Positions 1 to 8,176 of a stretch of DNA of 64,000 nt are shown here, one piece after another. The stretch is taken from NCBI GenBank assembly GCA_965203755.1, contig OZ241910.1, positions 930,001 to 994,000 of the forward strand, in the 5' to 3' direction. A program made the position numbers and the translations under genes. The notes under the pieces were generated by a model that searched no databases, was not told the origin of the DNA, and saw only the letters and a program-made list of their open reading frames with translations. Each line of letters opens with the position of its first letter. Within the stretch, counting starts at the first letter, position 1. This DNA comes from UBA6055 sp965203755. Its GTDB lineage: Bacteria; Chloroflexota; Anaerolineae; Aggregatilineales; Phototrophicaceae.

Positions 1-2
1 AT

Positions 3-71
3 TCTGAACGACGCAAACCTGAACGGCACAAACAAATCACCGCCGGAGAATGGCAAGACTTCTTTGAATAG
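3..71 (+). CDS. 3' end of an unidentified upstream gene
   Basis: The reading frame is open from the window edge and ends at a TAG at 69-71, giving a charged tail that finishes with GEWQDFFE. It overlaps the possible TTG start of the next gene by 8 bases, as expected for two genes of one operon. In related genomes a DnaD-type replication protein often precedes a DnaC-type loader, so that is a possible identity, but 22 residues are too few to decide. Confidence 0.4.
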   Translation, partial: SERRKPERHKQITAGEWQDFFE

Positions 72-1443
72 CCGGCGGGATTACGGCGACGTGAATGAAG
101 GAATCCAAATCCCAATAACAATCATCTGCCACGACCCGCAGAACCGCGATGCCCCCTGTCCGATTTGTGATGGCAAGGGAGTTATTATGTGGGATGTGCC
201 GCTGGATGACCCGCGTTATGGCAAATTGCAGCGCTGCCCCAATCATCCGGTTGACACGGATACGGGCCTGCATGAACGTTTGCGGCGCCTTGGCAATCTG
301 GAAGCCTACAAAGATAAGACCTTCGAGAATTTTCAGATCGATCCTTTTCACGGGCAATTAACCAAGGAAACCCAGGATGCTGTAAACTCTTTGAAAACCG
401 CCTTGCAGCGGGCGGAAGATTTTGTGCGCGAACCGCGCGGCTGGCTTGTTTATGAAGGCGCTTATGGCTGTGGCAAAACCCATCTGGCGGTGGCCATCGC
501 CAATGCCCGGCTGGAGCAGTTTGGCGACCGGGTCTTGTTTATGACTGCGCCCGACCTGCTCGATTTCCTGCGAACGACCTTTAATCCCAATGCCGAAGTC
601 TCTTACAGCGAGGCGTTTGAGCAGATTTGCAATGCCCCGCTGCTGGCGCTGGATGACCTGGGCGTCGAGAATCCAAGCGGCTGGGCAAAGGAAAAACTGT
701 TTCAGCTGCTTAATTATCGCCATGCCAAGGCGCTGCCGACGGTGATCACCACCAACACCCCACTTGATGAGCTCGACCCGCGCATCAGCAGCCGCATGAT
801 GGAGGGGACTGTGGTCAAACACATCGAGATCAAAGCGCCCGATTATCGCAAGGGAATCATCCGTCATATTGATAAGCATCGGCATTTTTCCCTTCTCTAT
901 CATCGTATGCGCTTCAACGCCTTCTCGACCGACAGCCCCCTGCCTGAAGAAGCTTCCAATCTGAGAAATGCGCTCGAATTTGCCCAAGCATGGGCGGCAG
1001 ATCCGGTGGGCTGGCTCTATATCGCCGGCGATTTCGGTTCGGGCAAAACCCATCTGGCGGCGGCGATTGCCAACGATTTGCATGACCGCGGGCAAGAAGC
1101 GCTGTTCATCACCGTGCCGAATTTTCTGGATTATTTGCACCGGAGCTTTAATCCAGAGTCGCGCGTTCGCTTCGACAAACGTTTTGAAAAAATTATGAAC
1201 GCGCCGATTCTGATTCTGGATGATCTGCGCTTGGCAAGCGCCACTGCATGGACAAAGGAAAAACTTTTTCAGATTATTGATTATCGCTATGTCGCCCGGC
1301 TGCCGACCGTCATCACCTCGTCAGAAATAGTAGACGATATAGATGAACGGTTTCAAACCCGTATGTTGGACCGCCGCCTCTGCTACGCGCTTAATATAGG
1401 GGTTCGCAGTTATGCCAAACGGTGGATAAAGAAAAAGCGATAA
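64..1443 (+). CDS. Tandem DnaC/IstB-like AAA+ ATPase with N-terminal zinc ribbon
   Basis: The protein resembles DnaC/DnaI helicase loaders and IstB ATPases, but carries two AAA+ modules in one chain. The N-terminus has a zinc-ribbon-like CPICDGKG plus RCPNH around residues 33-60. Module 1 has Walker A GAYGCGKTH (about 132-140) and Walker B LLALDDLG (about 192-199). Module 2 repeats the layout with GDFGSGKTH (about 321-329) and ILILDDLR (about 382-389). Both carry the WAKEKLFQ/WTKEKLFQ helix and a PTVIT strand. In module 2 the residues after Walker B have diverged (DDLRLAS in place of DDLGVEN). The start could be TTG at 64, overlapping the gene before, or GTG at 91. Helicase loading is a family-based guess; no transposase gene is adjacent. 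Confidence 0.85.
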   Translation: MNSRRDYGDVNEGIQIPITIICHDPQNRDAPCPICDGKGVIMWDVPLDDPRYGKLQRCPNHPVDTDTGLHERLRRLGNLEAYKDKTFENFQIDPFHGQLTKETQDAVNSLKTALQRAEDFVREPRGWLVYEGAYGCGKTHLAVAIANARLEQFGDRVLFMTAPDLLDFLRTTFNPNAEVSYSEAFEQICNAPLLALDDLGVENPSGWAKEKLFQLLNYRHAKALPTVITTNTPLDELDPRISSRMMEGTVVKHIEIKAPDYRKGIIRHIDKHRHFSLLYHRMRFNAFSTDSPLPEEASNLRNALEFAQAWAADPVGWLYIAGDFGSGKTHLAAAIANDLHDRGQEALFITVPNFLDYLHRSFNPESRVRFDKRFEKIMNAPILILDDLRLASATAWTKEKLFQIIDYRYVARLPTVITSSEIVDDIDERFQTRMLDRRLCYALNIGVRSYAKRWIKKKR

Positions 1444-2300
1444 TGCTCCGCACCCGACTGCATATTACCCCTTATGAGCCGCGGCGCCGCAGCGACCTGC
1501 TCAACCTGTCCTATTACAGCCGTTGGACGCATCAGCATTTGGACTGGCACAAGATGAGTCGGTGGCTTGACGACGAAGCGGGGGCGGTCTTTCTGGCATG
1601 GCAGGGCGAACGGCTGGTGGGTTACATGGGTTTGTCGGCGGCGCTGAACGGCTCATCCTGGATTCGTCTGCTTGGCATCGAGGACGGGGCTGTCCCGGCG
1701 CCGATCATTCGGGAATTATGGCACAGCGCGCAGGCGCAGCGCCTTCGGCTGGGTGTTTCCACCGTGGCTGTTTTGCTGACGAACAGTTGGCTTTCGGCTT
1801 ATGTTCGCCAGCTTGGATTCGCCTGCCTGGACCGCATCATCACCCTGGGCCATATCGGGGCCGAGCTCCCCGCGCCGCCCATTTCGCCGGTCAAAGTGGC
1901 GCCGGCCGGCGCCGAAGACCTGCCCGCCATCGCTCGAATTGACCATCTGGCTTTTTATCCGCCCTGGCAGATGACGCAGTATGACCTGCGGCAGGCGTTT
2001 CGCATCTCGACCCATACCGCCATCGCCGTGCTGGATGGCGAAATCGCGGGCTATCAGATAAGCACCCGACAGCAGGAAAGCGGACATCTGGCAAGATTGG
2101 CAGTCGCCCCCGCCTGTCAAGGCATGCAGATTGGATCGGCGCTCTTGCATGAACTCCTGCGCGAGTTCAATCGGGCCGGCATTCATTCGGTGACTGTCAA
2201 CACCCAGCAGAGCAATCATTCGTCCCAGCGCCTGTACCGGAACTATGGTTTCTGCCGCCGCGGCTTTGACCACGAGGTCTGGCACAAAACCCTGGCATAA
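1443..2300 (+). CDS. GNAT-family N-acetyltransferase, probably two-domain
   Basis: The C-terminal half is a GNAT fold that would move an acyl group from acyl-CoA to an amine. The acetyl-CoA-binding motif A is visible as RLAVAPACQGMQIGSALL near residue 215, followed by a motif B region ending in RLYRNYGF. The N-terminal half has its own GNAT-like strands (RLVGYMGL) without a clear CoA loop, so it may be a degenerate repeat. ATG at 1443 overlaps the stop of the ATPase gene by one base (TAATG), which favours it over the in-frame ATG at 1422. The next gene follows after 26 bases. The substrate is unknown. Confidence 0.8.
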   Translation: MLRTRLHITPYEPRRRSDLLNLSYYSRWTHQHLDWHKMSRWLDDEAGAVFLAWQGERLVGYMGLSAALNGSSWIRLLGIEDGAVPAPIIRELWHSAQAQRLRLGVSTVAVLLTNSWLSAYVRQLGFACLDRIITLGHIGAELPAPPISPVKVAPAGAEDLPAIARIDHLAFYPPWQMTQYDLRQAFRISTHTAIAVLDGEIAGYQISTRQQESGHLARLAVAPACQGMQIGSALLHELLREFNRAGIHSVTVNTQQSNHSSQRLYRNYGFCRRGFDHEVWHKTLA

Positions 2301-2326
2301 TCAACGCAGACAAGGCAGCGCGGCCT

Positions 2327-3313
2327 ATGACCAGCCTATACCATGAAGAGGATGCCAGCCTGAATGTGCTAAGCGGCAAGACCGTTGGCATGATCGGCTA
2401 TGGCGGTCTTGGGCGGCCGGTCGCCAATAACCTGCGCGACACCGGCATCCGGCTGCTGATTGGCGTTCGACATGATGAAACCCGCGAACAGGCGCGCCAG
2501 GATGGCTTTGAGCCGCAAAACATCAAGGATATCATTGGCAAATGTCATATTCTGATGCTTATGCTGCCCGATGAGGTCTTGCCCGAGGTTTATCTGGAGA
2601 CGGTTTCGCCCGCCTTGCGGCGCGGGCATCTATTGGTCTTCGCCAGTGGCTACAACATCGCCTTTGGCTACGTCGAACCGCCGCCCTTTGTCGATGTCGG
2701 CATGATCGCGCCGCGGACGATTGGCGCCGCGGTTCGCTCTCGTTATCTTGACGGGCGCGGCTTTTACAGTTTTATCGGCATCGGTCAGGATGCGACCGGC
2801 GGCGCCTGGGATTCTTTGCTGGCATTGGCTAAAGCGATGGGTTCCCTGCGCGCCGGCGCCATCGAAATCACGATGGAACAGGAAGTCCAACTTGACCTGT
2901 TTGCTCAACAGGCGATTTTGCCGGCTTTTCATCATATTATGACCACCGCCGCCAAGCTCCTGTTAAACATGGGCTATCCACCCGAAGCGATCATCATGGA
3001 CCTGTATGTCGCCGGCGAATTGACCGATTATCTGTCGCGGGCGGCGCAGCGCGGCCTGCTGCATGCCCTGCGCCTGTCGTCTCTCACCGGACAATATGGC
3101 ATCTTCAGCCGCCTGGAACGTTTTCAGGAACTCAAGCTGGAGGGTTTGATGGAAGCCGCGTTGGACGAAATCCGCAATGGCGGCTTCGCGCAGGAATGGG
3201 CGCGTGAATATGAAGCCGGCTATCCACGGCTCGCCAGCCTGCTGCGCGAGCAGGAAGAACTCGACCTTTGGAAGCTGGAGCAGCAGACGGCCGAACTGCT
3301 GCGCGGCTTGTAA
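2327..3313 (+). CDS. Ketol-acid reductoisomerase-like protein with altered active site
   Basis: Length and order of blocks match class I ketol-acid reductoisomerase (IlvC): Rossmann motif GMIGYGGLGRPVANNL at about residues 20-35, the MLPDE strand, DVGMIAPRTIG, and the helical domain containing DLF. Several catalytic positions differ by manual alignment. The FAHGF histidine is serine (FASGYNI), the metal ligand in DLFGEQ is glutamine (DLFAQQ), and the FECLHE pair is reduced to one glutamate (LYVAGEL). Normal acetolactate isomerisation therefore looks unlikely, although NAD(P) binding may remain. No ilvB, ilvN or leu genes are near. It lies in a tight + strand run with a GNAT and a HAD gene and shares one base with the latter. 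Confidence 0.75.
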   Translation: MTSLYHEEDASLNVLSGKTVGMIGYGGLGRPVANNLRDTGIRLLIGVRHDETREQARQDGFEPQNIKDIIGKCHILMLMLPDEVLPEVYLETVSPALRRGHLLVFASGYNIAFGYVEPPPFVDVGMIAPRTIGAAVRSRYLDGRGFYSFIGIGQDATGGAWDSLLALAKAMGSLRAGAIEITMEQEVQLDLFAQQAILPAFHHIMTTAAKLLLNMGYPPEAIIMDLYVAGELTDYLSRAAQRGLLHALRLSSLTGQYGIFSRLERFQELKLEGLMEAALDEIRNGGFAQEWAREYEAGYPRLASLLREQEELDLWKLEQQTAELLRGL

Positions 3314-4134
3314 TGCTTAATCAGGGGAAAGGATCCGTTCCCGTGCTTCACAAGATCAAAGCAGTCGTTTCCGACATGGACGGCGTATTATGGCGCGGGA
3401 TGCAGCCCTTGCCCGGCATGAATGCGCTCTTCGACTACTTTCGCCGCGAAAAGACCGCCTTTGCCCTAGCCACCAACAACAGCCGCAAAACGCCCGATGA
3501 TTACATCCACAAACTCGCCGGCATGGGCGTTCATGGCATTGCGCGGCATCACATCATCACCAGCGGCACCGCCACCGCCAGCTATTTGCAGCGGGAATAT
3601 CCGGCGGGCGCGCGGCTGTTTGTGGTCGGCGGCGATGGCCTCAAGCAAATTCTGGTTCAGGCTGGTTTTGCGCTGGTCGAAGAAGATGCCCAAGCGGTCG
3701 TCTGCGGCATCGACTTTGACTTGACTTACAGCAAAATGCGGACGGCCACCTTGCAGATTCGCCGCGGCGCCAGCTTTATCGGCACCAATCCGGATTCGTC
3801 CTTTCCCTCGCCGGCCGGTCTGGCGCCCGGCGCCGGCAGCATTTTGGCTTTGCTTGAAGCCGCCGCCGACACCGCGCCAATCATCATCGGCAAACCCGAA
3901 CGCAGCATGTTTGAATCGGCTCTGCGTCAGCTTGGCGCGCAGCCAGCCGAAACGCTGATGATCGGCGACCGCATCGGCACCGATATTCAAGGGGCGCAGG
4001 CGGTGGGCATGCGAACGGCGCTGGTGATGACCGGGGTCGAAACCGAGTCAAGCCTGAAAGCCAGCGCGATCCAGCCGGACTGTGTTTTTGAAGGCTTGCC
4101 GGCGCTTTTGGCGGCATTGCAGGACAAGGCTTAG
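3313..4134 (+). CDS. HAD-superfamily IIA phosphatase (NagD/PGP-like)
   Basis: The haloacid dehalogenase motifs are present: motif I DMDGVLWRG near residue 19, with the nucleophile and acid/base aspartates; motif II ATNNS; the lysine in IIGKPE; and motif III GDRIGTDIQGA. The C2-type cap lies between motifs II and III, as in NagD, p-nitrophenylphosphatase and phosphoglycolate phosphatases. Substrates of this branch are small phosphorylated metabolites and cannot be told from sequence. ATG at 3313 overlaps the TAA of the gene before (TAATG), so translation is probably coupled. An upstream in-frame start at 3268 would lie inside that gene and is less likely. Confidence 0.87.
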   Translation: MLNQGKGSVPVLHKIKAVVSDMDGVLWRGMQPLPGMNALFDYFRREKTAFALATNNSRKTPDDYIHKLAGMGVHGIARHHIITSGTATASYLQREYPAGARLFVVGGDGLKQILVQAGFALVEEDAQAVVCGIDFDLTYSKMRTATLQIRRGASFIGTNPDSSFPSPAGLAPGAGSILALLEAAADTAPIIIGKPERSMFESALRQLGAQPAETLMIGDRIGTDIQGAQAVGMRTALVMTGVETESSLKASAIQPDCVFEGLPALLAALQDKA

Positions 4135-4151
4135 CCGCCGATCAACGCACA

Positions 4152-5660
4152 TTATCGGCGCCGGCGTCTGCGTTTAGGTTTGCTTGCCCGCCCGCGCTGA
4201 AGGTATTTTTCGTTCTCTGGTTTCAGATACCCGTGCTTGCGATTCGCTATCTGCAATCCAGACAACGTTAGCGCATCATGCTTGACTCGATTGCAGGGCG
4301 GGCACAATAACGTCAGGTTGTCATAGGCATCCGTTCCGCCATCGGACTTCGGGCGAATATGGTCCACCTCCAGCACGCGGGGATCAAATCCATAATTATT
4401 CCCGCAGCCCTGACAAAACGCGCCCAAGTCGGTAAGCAATTTGTCATGTTGAGTGCGCGGCTTGGGATAGTTCTTTTTGGCGCGGCGCGTTGGAGTCTCG
4501 AATACGGGTATCGAAGACGCATCATGATCCGTTCGCGCCGGGATGTCAGTTCGATAGTGGATTTTGTCAAATGCCAAAATACGCTGTCCATCTTTCGCCT
4601 GTCCGGTCGCCGATGCCAATCCTTCATCCGCAAGGCGGTCCAGCACGACTTGATACGCGCTGTCCCATATATCCATGCCGACCCATTGCCGTCCTAATCG
4701 CTCGGCGGCAATCGGCGTGGTGGCGCAGCCGCAAAAAGGGTCCAGCACGATGTCATCGGGACTGCTTGATGCCTTGATGATGCGCTCGTACAAGGCAAGC
4801 GGTTTCTGTGTTGGGTATTTTGTGCGTTCACTTTTTGGCGTGTGCATCATGTCTGGGATATCATCCCAAGCAGCGCCATGTCTGTATTGCTCTAATACTT
4901 GTCCATTTCGTTCCTGCAAATCATAGCGGATTCTGATGTTCCCATTTCTTGTCCTATGTATTCTTCCTTCCTTTTCCAGCTTTCTAATAGATTCATCTGT
5001 ATAATTTCCACGCGGTGCGGTTTTGAACCAGCCGCGTTCATCTTTACGGAATCCTTTTTTTCTAGCTTCCTCGTATGACAATTCGTGGTAAGCTATCGGT
5101 GGATTAAAAGTCCATTTGTCAGAACGGGTATAGAAGAGAATAATGTCATTGTTTCGCGCATACTGTTTGGCAATGCCTTTCCCGCCCCGAGCCGACTTGC
5201 CATAAATCCAAATAATTTCATTCCTAAAATTCTTTCGCCCAAAGATAGCATCCATCAATGTCTTGACATAAGCGTGCGCCGTATGGTCTATATGCAAGTA
5301 GATACTTCCGTCGACTCGTAAGATACGGCGCATCTCTAGCAAACGCACCGCCAAAAAGGCTAAGAAAGCGCCCATATCACTGCCGTAGGTTTGTTTTGCC
5401 GCCATAATCGCATGCCACACCTCCGAGTGCATTTGATAGATTTCATCGAACCAAGGATCATGTGTTTCTTCTTCCCATCGCCATCGGTCTTCAAACTTCG
5501 CCCCCGAAGCCAAGCTGTCTGGCGTAGCATGAAAATCCCTATTTTTGTTAAAGGGCGGATCCGTGGCAATAAGATGAACACTTTCGCTGTTCATCCCGCG
5601 CAGAAAGCTCAAATTATCGCCATGATACAAAGTGCGGTTCTCAAAGTTAGGCGCTGCCAT
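4152..5660 (-). CDS. DNA methyltransferase (N6-A/N4-C) fused to HNH endonuclease domain
   Basis: Residues 1-335 form a DNA amino-methyltransferase with motif IV DPPF at 34-37 and the AdoMet-binding motif I DPFCG at 307-311. This is motif order IV then I, the beta-type arrangement. Residues about 416-462 form an HNH domain: CQGC, then VDHIRPKSDGG, then an asparagine (YDNL) and CPPC, with zinc-binding CxxC pairs on both sides. The tail is very basic. No separate restriction gene lies next to it, so both modification and cleavage could reside in one chain; that is inference. Parts of the gene, around 4.85-5.3 kb, look more A+T-rich than the flanks, which fits horizontal transfer. It stands alone, convergent to the HAD gene. 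Confidence 0.88.
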   Translation of the reverse strand: MAAPNFENRTLYHGDNLSFLRGMNSESVHLIATDPPFNKNRDFHATPDSLASGAKFEDRWRWEEETHDPWFDEIYQMHSEVWHAIMAAKQTYGSDMGAFLAFLAVRLLEMRRILRVDGSIYLHIDHTAHAYVKTLMDAIFGRKNFRNEIIWIYGKSARGGKGIAKQYARNNDIILFYTRSDKWTFNPPIAYHELSYEEARKKGFRKDERGWFKTAPRGNYTDESIRKLEKEGRIHRTRNGNIRIRYDLQERNGQVLEQYRHGAAWDDIPDMMHTPKSERTKYPTQKPLALYERIIKASSSPDDIVLDPFCGCATTPIAAERLGRQWVGMDIWDSAYQVVLDRLADEGLASATGQAKDGQRILAFDKIHYRTDIPARTDHDASSIPVFETPTRRAKKNYPKPRTQHDKLLTDLGAFCQGCGNNYGFDPRVLEVDHIRPKSDGGTDAYDNLTLLCPPCNRVKHDALTLSGLQIANRKHGYLKPENEKYLQRGRASKPKRRRRRR

Positions 5661-5725
5661 ACTGCGTTTTCGGCTGATTTAACGTATAATCGCCATTGAA
5701 AGCCCAAACGGGTTTTCAATGTTTT

Positions 5726-5778
5726 GCGGTTTCCTGTGGCAGACGCATGGCTACCAACCTGACTGCCACAGGAAACGC
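5726..5778. repeat. Long inverted repeat (hairpin) upstream of the methyltransferase-HNH gene
   Basis: The arm at 5726-5742 pairs with the arm at 5763-5778, sharing a perfect 13-bp core (TTTCCTGTGGCAG and its complement) plus a GCG end with one bulged G. The loop is 20 bases. There is no T-run, so it does not look like a simple terminator. It may be a mobile palindromic element or a transcript structure; only one copy is in this window. Confidence 0.6.
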
Positions 5779-5875
5779 TGAAAGAAAAAGTCTGTAAAAG
5801 ACTTATCTCGCAAGCTGTTTATAACCTGTTTTCATTTTCTTTGCAATAGAACAGGTGTTTTTATTTTCTCGGTGT

Positions 5876-5900
5876 CCTTTGTGCCTCTGTGGTGAAAAAA
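5876..5900. repeat. Short direct repeat, copy 1, beside the MNT gene
   Basis: The core CTCTGTGGTGAAAAAA is preceded by CCTTTGTGC. A near copy lies at 6257-6281, so the two flank the orphan nucleotidyltransferase gene. Confidence 0.5.
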
Positions 5901-5930
5901 TTATCCCGGCGATAAATCGCTGGTCTTTTA

Positions 5931-6236
5931 TCACAGGCTTAGGGCTTCCTTGAGGATGGCCGTCCGCAATTCTTCGCGCAGGCGGCTACGGTCAACCACC
6001 TCTACCCGCCGCCCCAGCAAACGCTGCAAAGCCTGGGTCAGGCGGATGTGGTCGCGCAATTTGTAGCCGGTCTCAAACTCAACCAAAAAATCAATATCGC
6101 TCTCGGCATGCAGTTCGCCGCGAGTTAAAGACCCAAAGACAGCTATCCAGCGGACTCGATATTGTCGGGCAAGCGCCATAATCTGCTCGCGCTGCCGCCG
6201 TACGTCGTCCAAAGTTTGGACGGTCTCGACAGTCAT
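5931..6236 (-). CDS. MNT-type minimal nucleotidyltransferase, without its HEPN partner
   Basis: This is a 101-residue protein with the polymerase-beta nucleotidyltransferase signature: GS then RGE and a catalytic pair in SDIDFLVEF, near residues 34-52. Family members (MntA-like) act as antitoxins that modify a neighbouring HEPN toxin by adding nucleotides. No HEPN gene is visible on either side: the gene downstream is non-coding for 270 bases and the gene upstream is a dehydrogenase. It may be a remnant of a pair or may act on a distant partner. Near-identical short repeats flank it, which hints that the gene moved as a small cassette. Confidence 0.82.
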   Translation of the reverse strand: MTVETVQTLDDVRRQREQIMALARQYRVRWIAVFGSLTRGELHAESDIDFLVEFETGYKLRDHIRLTQALQRLLGRRVEVVDRSRLREELRTAILKEALSL

Positions 6237-6256
6237 TCGTCCTTCCCTATATTCAC

Positions 6257-6281
6257 CTTCTTTGTCTCTGTGGTAAAAAAA
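6257..6281. repeat. Short direct repeat, copy 2, beside the MNT gene
   Basis: CTCTGTGGTAAAAAAA matches the copy at 5876-5900 with small differences. It fills the gap between the nucleotidyltransferase and the dehydrogenase stop codon. Confidence 0.5.
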
Positions 6282-6284
6282 CCG

Positions 6285-7124
6285 TCATTCAGTTTTTAGC
6301 AGCGCCGCCAGCGCATCCTCCAGCGGCGGCGCTTCATCGGCATCCTTGAAGCCCGCCATCCGTTCATAAACCTCCCCGGCGGCGACAAAAAAGCCCGCCG
6401 GGATTCCCGCCATATCAAAGGTCTCGGCGATTTCGTCCATTTCGCCGGCAAAGCGCCAGGCTTTGGCAGTCACCTGACGGACGCGGTTTTGCGTCTGCGC
6501 CGCCGCGTCTGGGTCGCGGAATCCCCATTCGCGCGCCAGATCTTCGCGGACGCCCAGCTGTTCGGCCGCCGCCTGAATCGCTGAAATCAAAGCGGTAAAG
6601 CCCTTGGTCTGCGCCGCGAAGACCATCTTGAGCGCCGATGCGCGGCCGACATCTTCGCCAATCACCATCGCTTGGGTCAGGCTGCCGGCGAACAGATCCG
6701 CCACTCGATTCGCCGCCCCGCCGGCTAAATAGAAACGGGTCGCGCCGGCTTCCCAGGCCGGCGGCCCGACGATGCTGCCGTCCACAAAATCAATGCCGGC
6801 GGCCGTCAGCTTGGCGCCAATGGCCTGTGCCTTGCGCGGCGAAATGGCGTTGCCATCGCAATACAAACCCTGAAAACCAGCCGCCAGCGCCGATTGAGCG
6901 ACCGACTCGGCCGCATGCGGCGGGCAGACGGATAAAATCACATCGCAGGCGGCGCACAGCCGCGCCAGGGAATCGACTTCAATCAGGTTTTGTTCGGCGG
7001 CGCGCTGACGGCTTGCCGGGCTCCGTCCGGCCGCCGACCAATAAACCTGGTGGCCGGCATCCCGCGCCGAAGCCGCAATCGAGACGCCCATCGCGCCCGG
7101 ATTCAAAATGCCAACCCTGCTCAT
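6285..7124 (-). CDS. NAD(P)-binding 6-phosphogluconate-dehydrogenase-like protein
   Basis: An N-terminal Rossmann fold with NPGAMG at residues 8-13 belongs to the 6-phosphogluconate/beta-hydroxyacid dehydrogenase superfamily. The C-terminal helical half resembles the DUF1932-type domain, and KMVFAAQTKG (about residues 165-175) supplies the family lysine region. ATG at 7124 overlaps the hisG stop (ATGA), which shows coupling and rules out the longer frame starting at 7139. The reaction is unknown. Placement as last gene after hisG does not by itself make it a histidine enzyme. Confidence 0.82.
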   Translation of the reverse strand: MSRVGILNPGAMGVSIAASARDAGHQVYWSAAGRSPASRQRAAEQNLIEVDSLARLCAACDVILSVCPPHAAESVAQSALAAGFQGLYCDGNAISPRKAQAIGAKLTAAGIDFVDGSIVGPPAWEAGATRFYLAGGAANRVADLFAGSLTQAMVIGEDVGRASALKMVFAAQTKGFTALISAIQAAAEQLGVREDLAREWGFRDPDAAAQTQNRVRQVTAKAWRFAGEMDEIAETFDMAGIPAGFFVAAGEVYERMAGFKDADEAPPLEDALAALLKTE

Positions 7125-8176
7125 CGCTGCTCCTCCCATCCCGCTTTGTCATCCGCATGCAGACGCCGCTCAAACTGTTCATAGGTGTCCGATTTTTCAT
7201 CAAAGACATAATCGGGGCGAGTCACAATGATGTCGGTTCCGCCAAGCTCGCGCAGGTGCTGCATGGTTTTGTGAATCAGATGAGACGGCACCAGCAGATT
7301 GGTCTCGAACCATTGATGCGCCGGCCGGTTCTGCGGGCTGGCGACTTCAACCACCCCCGGTCCCTTGGAGCCGCTCAAGGCTGGATTGGCAAGAATGCGC
7401 GCCTGCACATCGGCGACCGATGTCCCGATGATGTTGGCTCGCAAGGATACAAACTGGCGGGCGCGTTGATGCGCTTCGATTAACTCCACCATTTCTCGCA
7501 GCGTTTCCAGCTTGCTGGCTGAAGCCCGCAAAGTGCGCCGATTGCCAATCAAGACCGCTTCCGATGCGATAACCGCGCCGCCGCCAATCGGCCGCAGATG
7601 ATTTTCGCGCAGGGTAGTGCCGGTTTCGGACAGGTCGGCGATCATATCGGCATAGCCCATTCGGGGCGCCGCTTCCATCGCGCCATCGGCATGCACCAGC
7701 AAAAAATGCGAAATCCCCTGGCGGTACAGAAACCCCTTGGTCAGGTTGCTGTATTTGGTCGCAATCCGCAGCTGCCGCCCCCGTTCCTGATAACGCAGGC
7801 TTAAATCCGCCAGGTCAGCCATCGAAGTCACATCAATCCATGAATCGGGCACCGCCAGCAGCAGTTCGCACTTGGCGAAACCCAGCCGGGCGATGATCAT
7901 CACATCGTCCGATTCTTCGCGGTATTCAGCGACGATATCGAGCCCGGTGATGCCGATGTCCACGCGGGCCTCGCTGACTTTGCCCAGAATATCGCGGGGA
8001 CGCTGATACACGACTTCAGTCCGCGGCAAACTGGGGATCGAGGCGGTGTACTGCCGCCGGTTGGGCTTATAGACGGTCAGCCCGGCTTTAGCCAGAAAGC
8101 CGGCGGCGCTGTCGCCCAGCTGGCCTTTGCTGGGCAGAGCGATAATCAGCTTATTCTTGAGCCGGCCGCTGTGCAT
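7121..8176 (-). CDS. hisG: ATP phosphoribosyltransferase
   Basis: HisG catalyses the first step of histidine synthesis, joining ATP and PRPP. The N-terminal LIIALPSKGQL, the DIGITGLDIV loop and the PRPP-binding segment GYADMIADLSETGTTLRENH are all present. The chain is about 350 residues, closer to the long form with a C-terminal ACT-like regulatory domain (QHLRELGGTDIIV) than to the short HisZ-dependent form. Its start lies 26 bases inside the upstream synthetase-like gene, and its stop forms an ATGA with the dehydrogenase gene, so the three are one operon. No other his gene is seen in the window. Confidence 0.92.
   Translation of the reverse strand: MHSGRLKNKLIIALPSKGQLGDSAAGFLAKAGLTVYKPNRRQYTASIPSLPRTEVVYQRPRDILGKVSEARVDIGITGLDIVAEYREESDDVMIIARLGFAKCELLLAVPDSWIDVTSMADLADLSLRYQERGRQLRIATKYSNLTKGFLYRQGISHFLLVHADGAMEAAPRMGYADMIADLSETGTTLRENHLRPIGGGAVIASEAVLIGNRRTLRASASKLETLREMVELIEAHQRARQFVSLRANIIGTSVADVQARILANPALSGSKGPGVVEVASPQNRPAHQWFETNLLVPSHLIHKTMQHLRELGGTDIIVTRPDYVFDEKSDTYEQFERRLHADDKAGWEEQR

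Larger units (their letters stand above)
5661..5930. other. Hairpin-rich non-coding gap
   Basis: No credible gene is seen. Besides the long inverted repeat at 5726-5778, there is a 6-bp hairpin (AAGTCT/AGACTT, 5788-5804) and a 7-bp inverted repeat (ACCTGTT/AACAGGT, beginning near 5824) followed by T-rich sequence. Just before the methyltransferase start, read on the minus strand, a GATTATAC stretch could serve as a -10 element. Confidence 0.5.
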
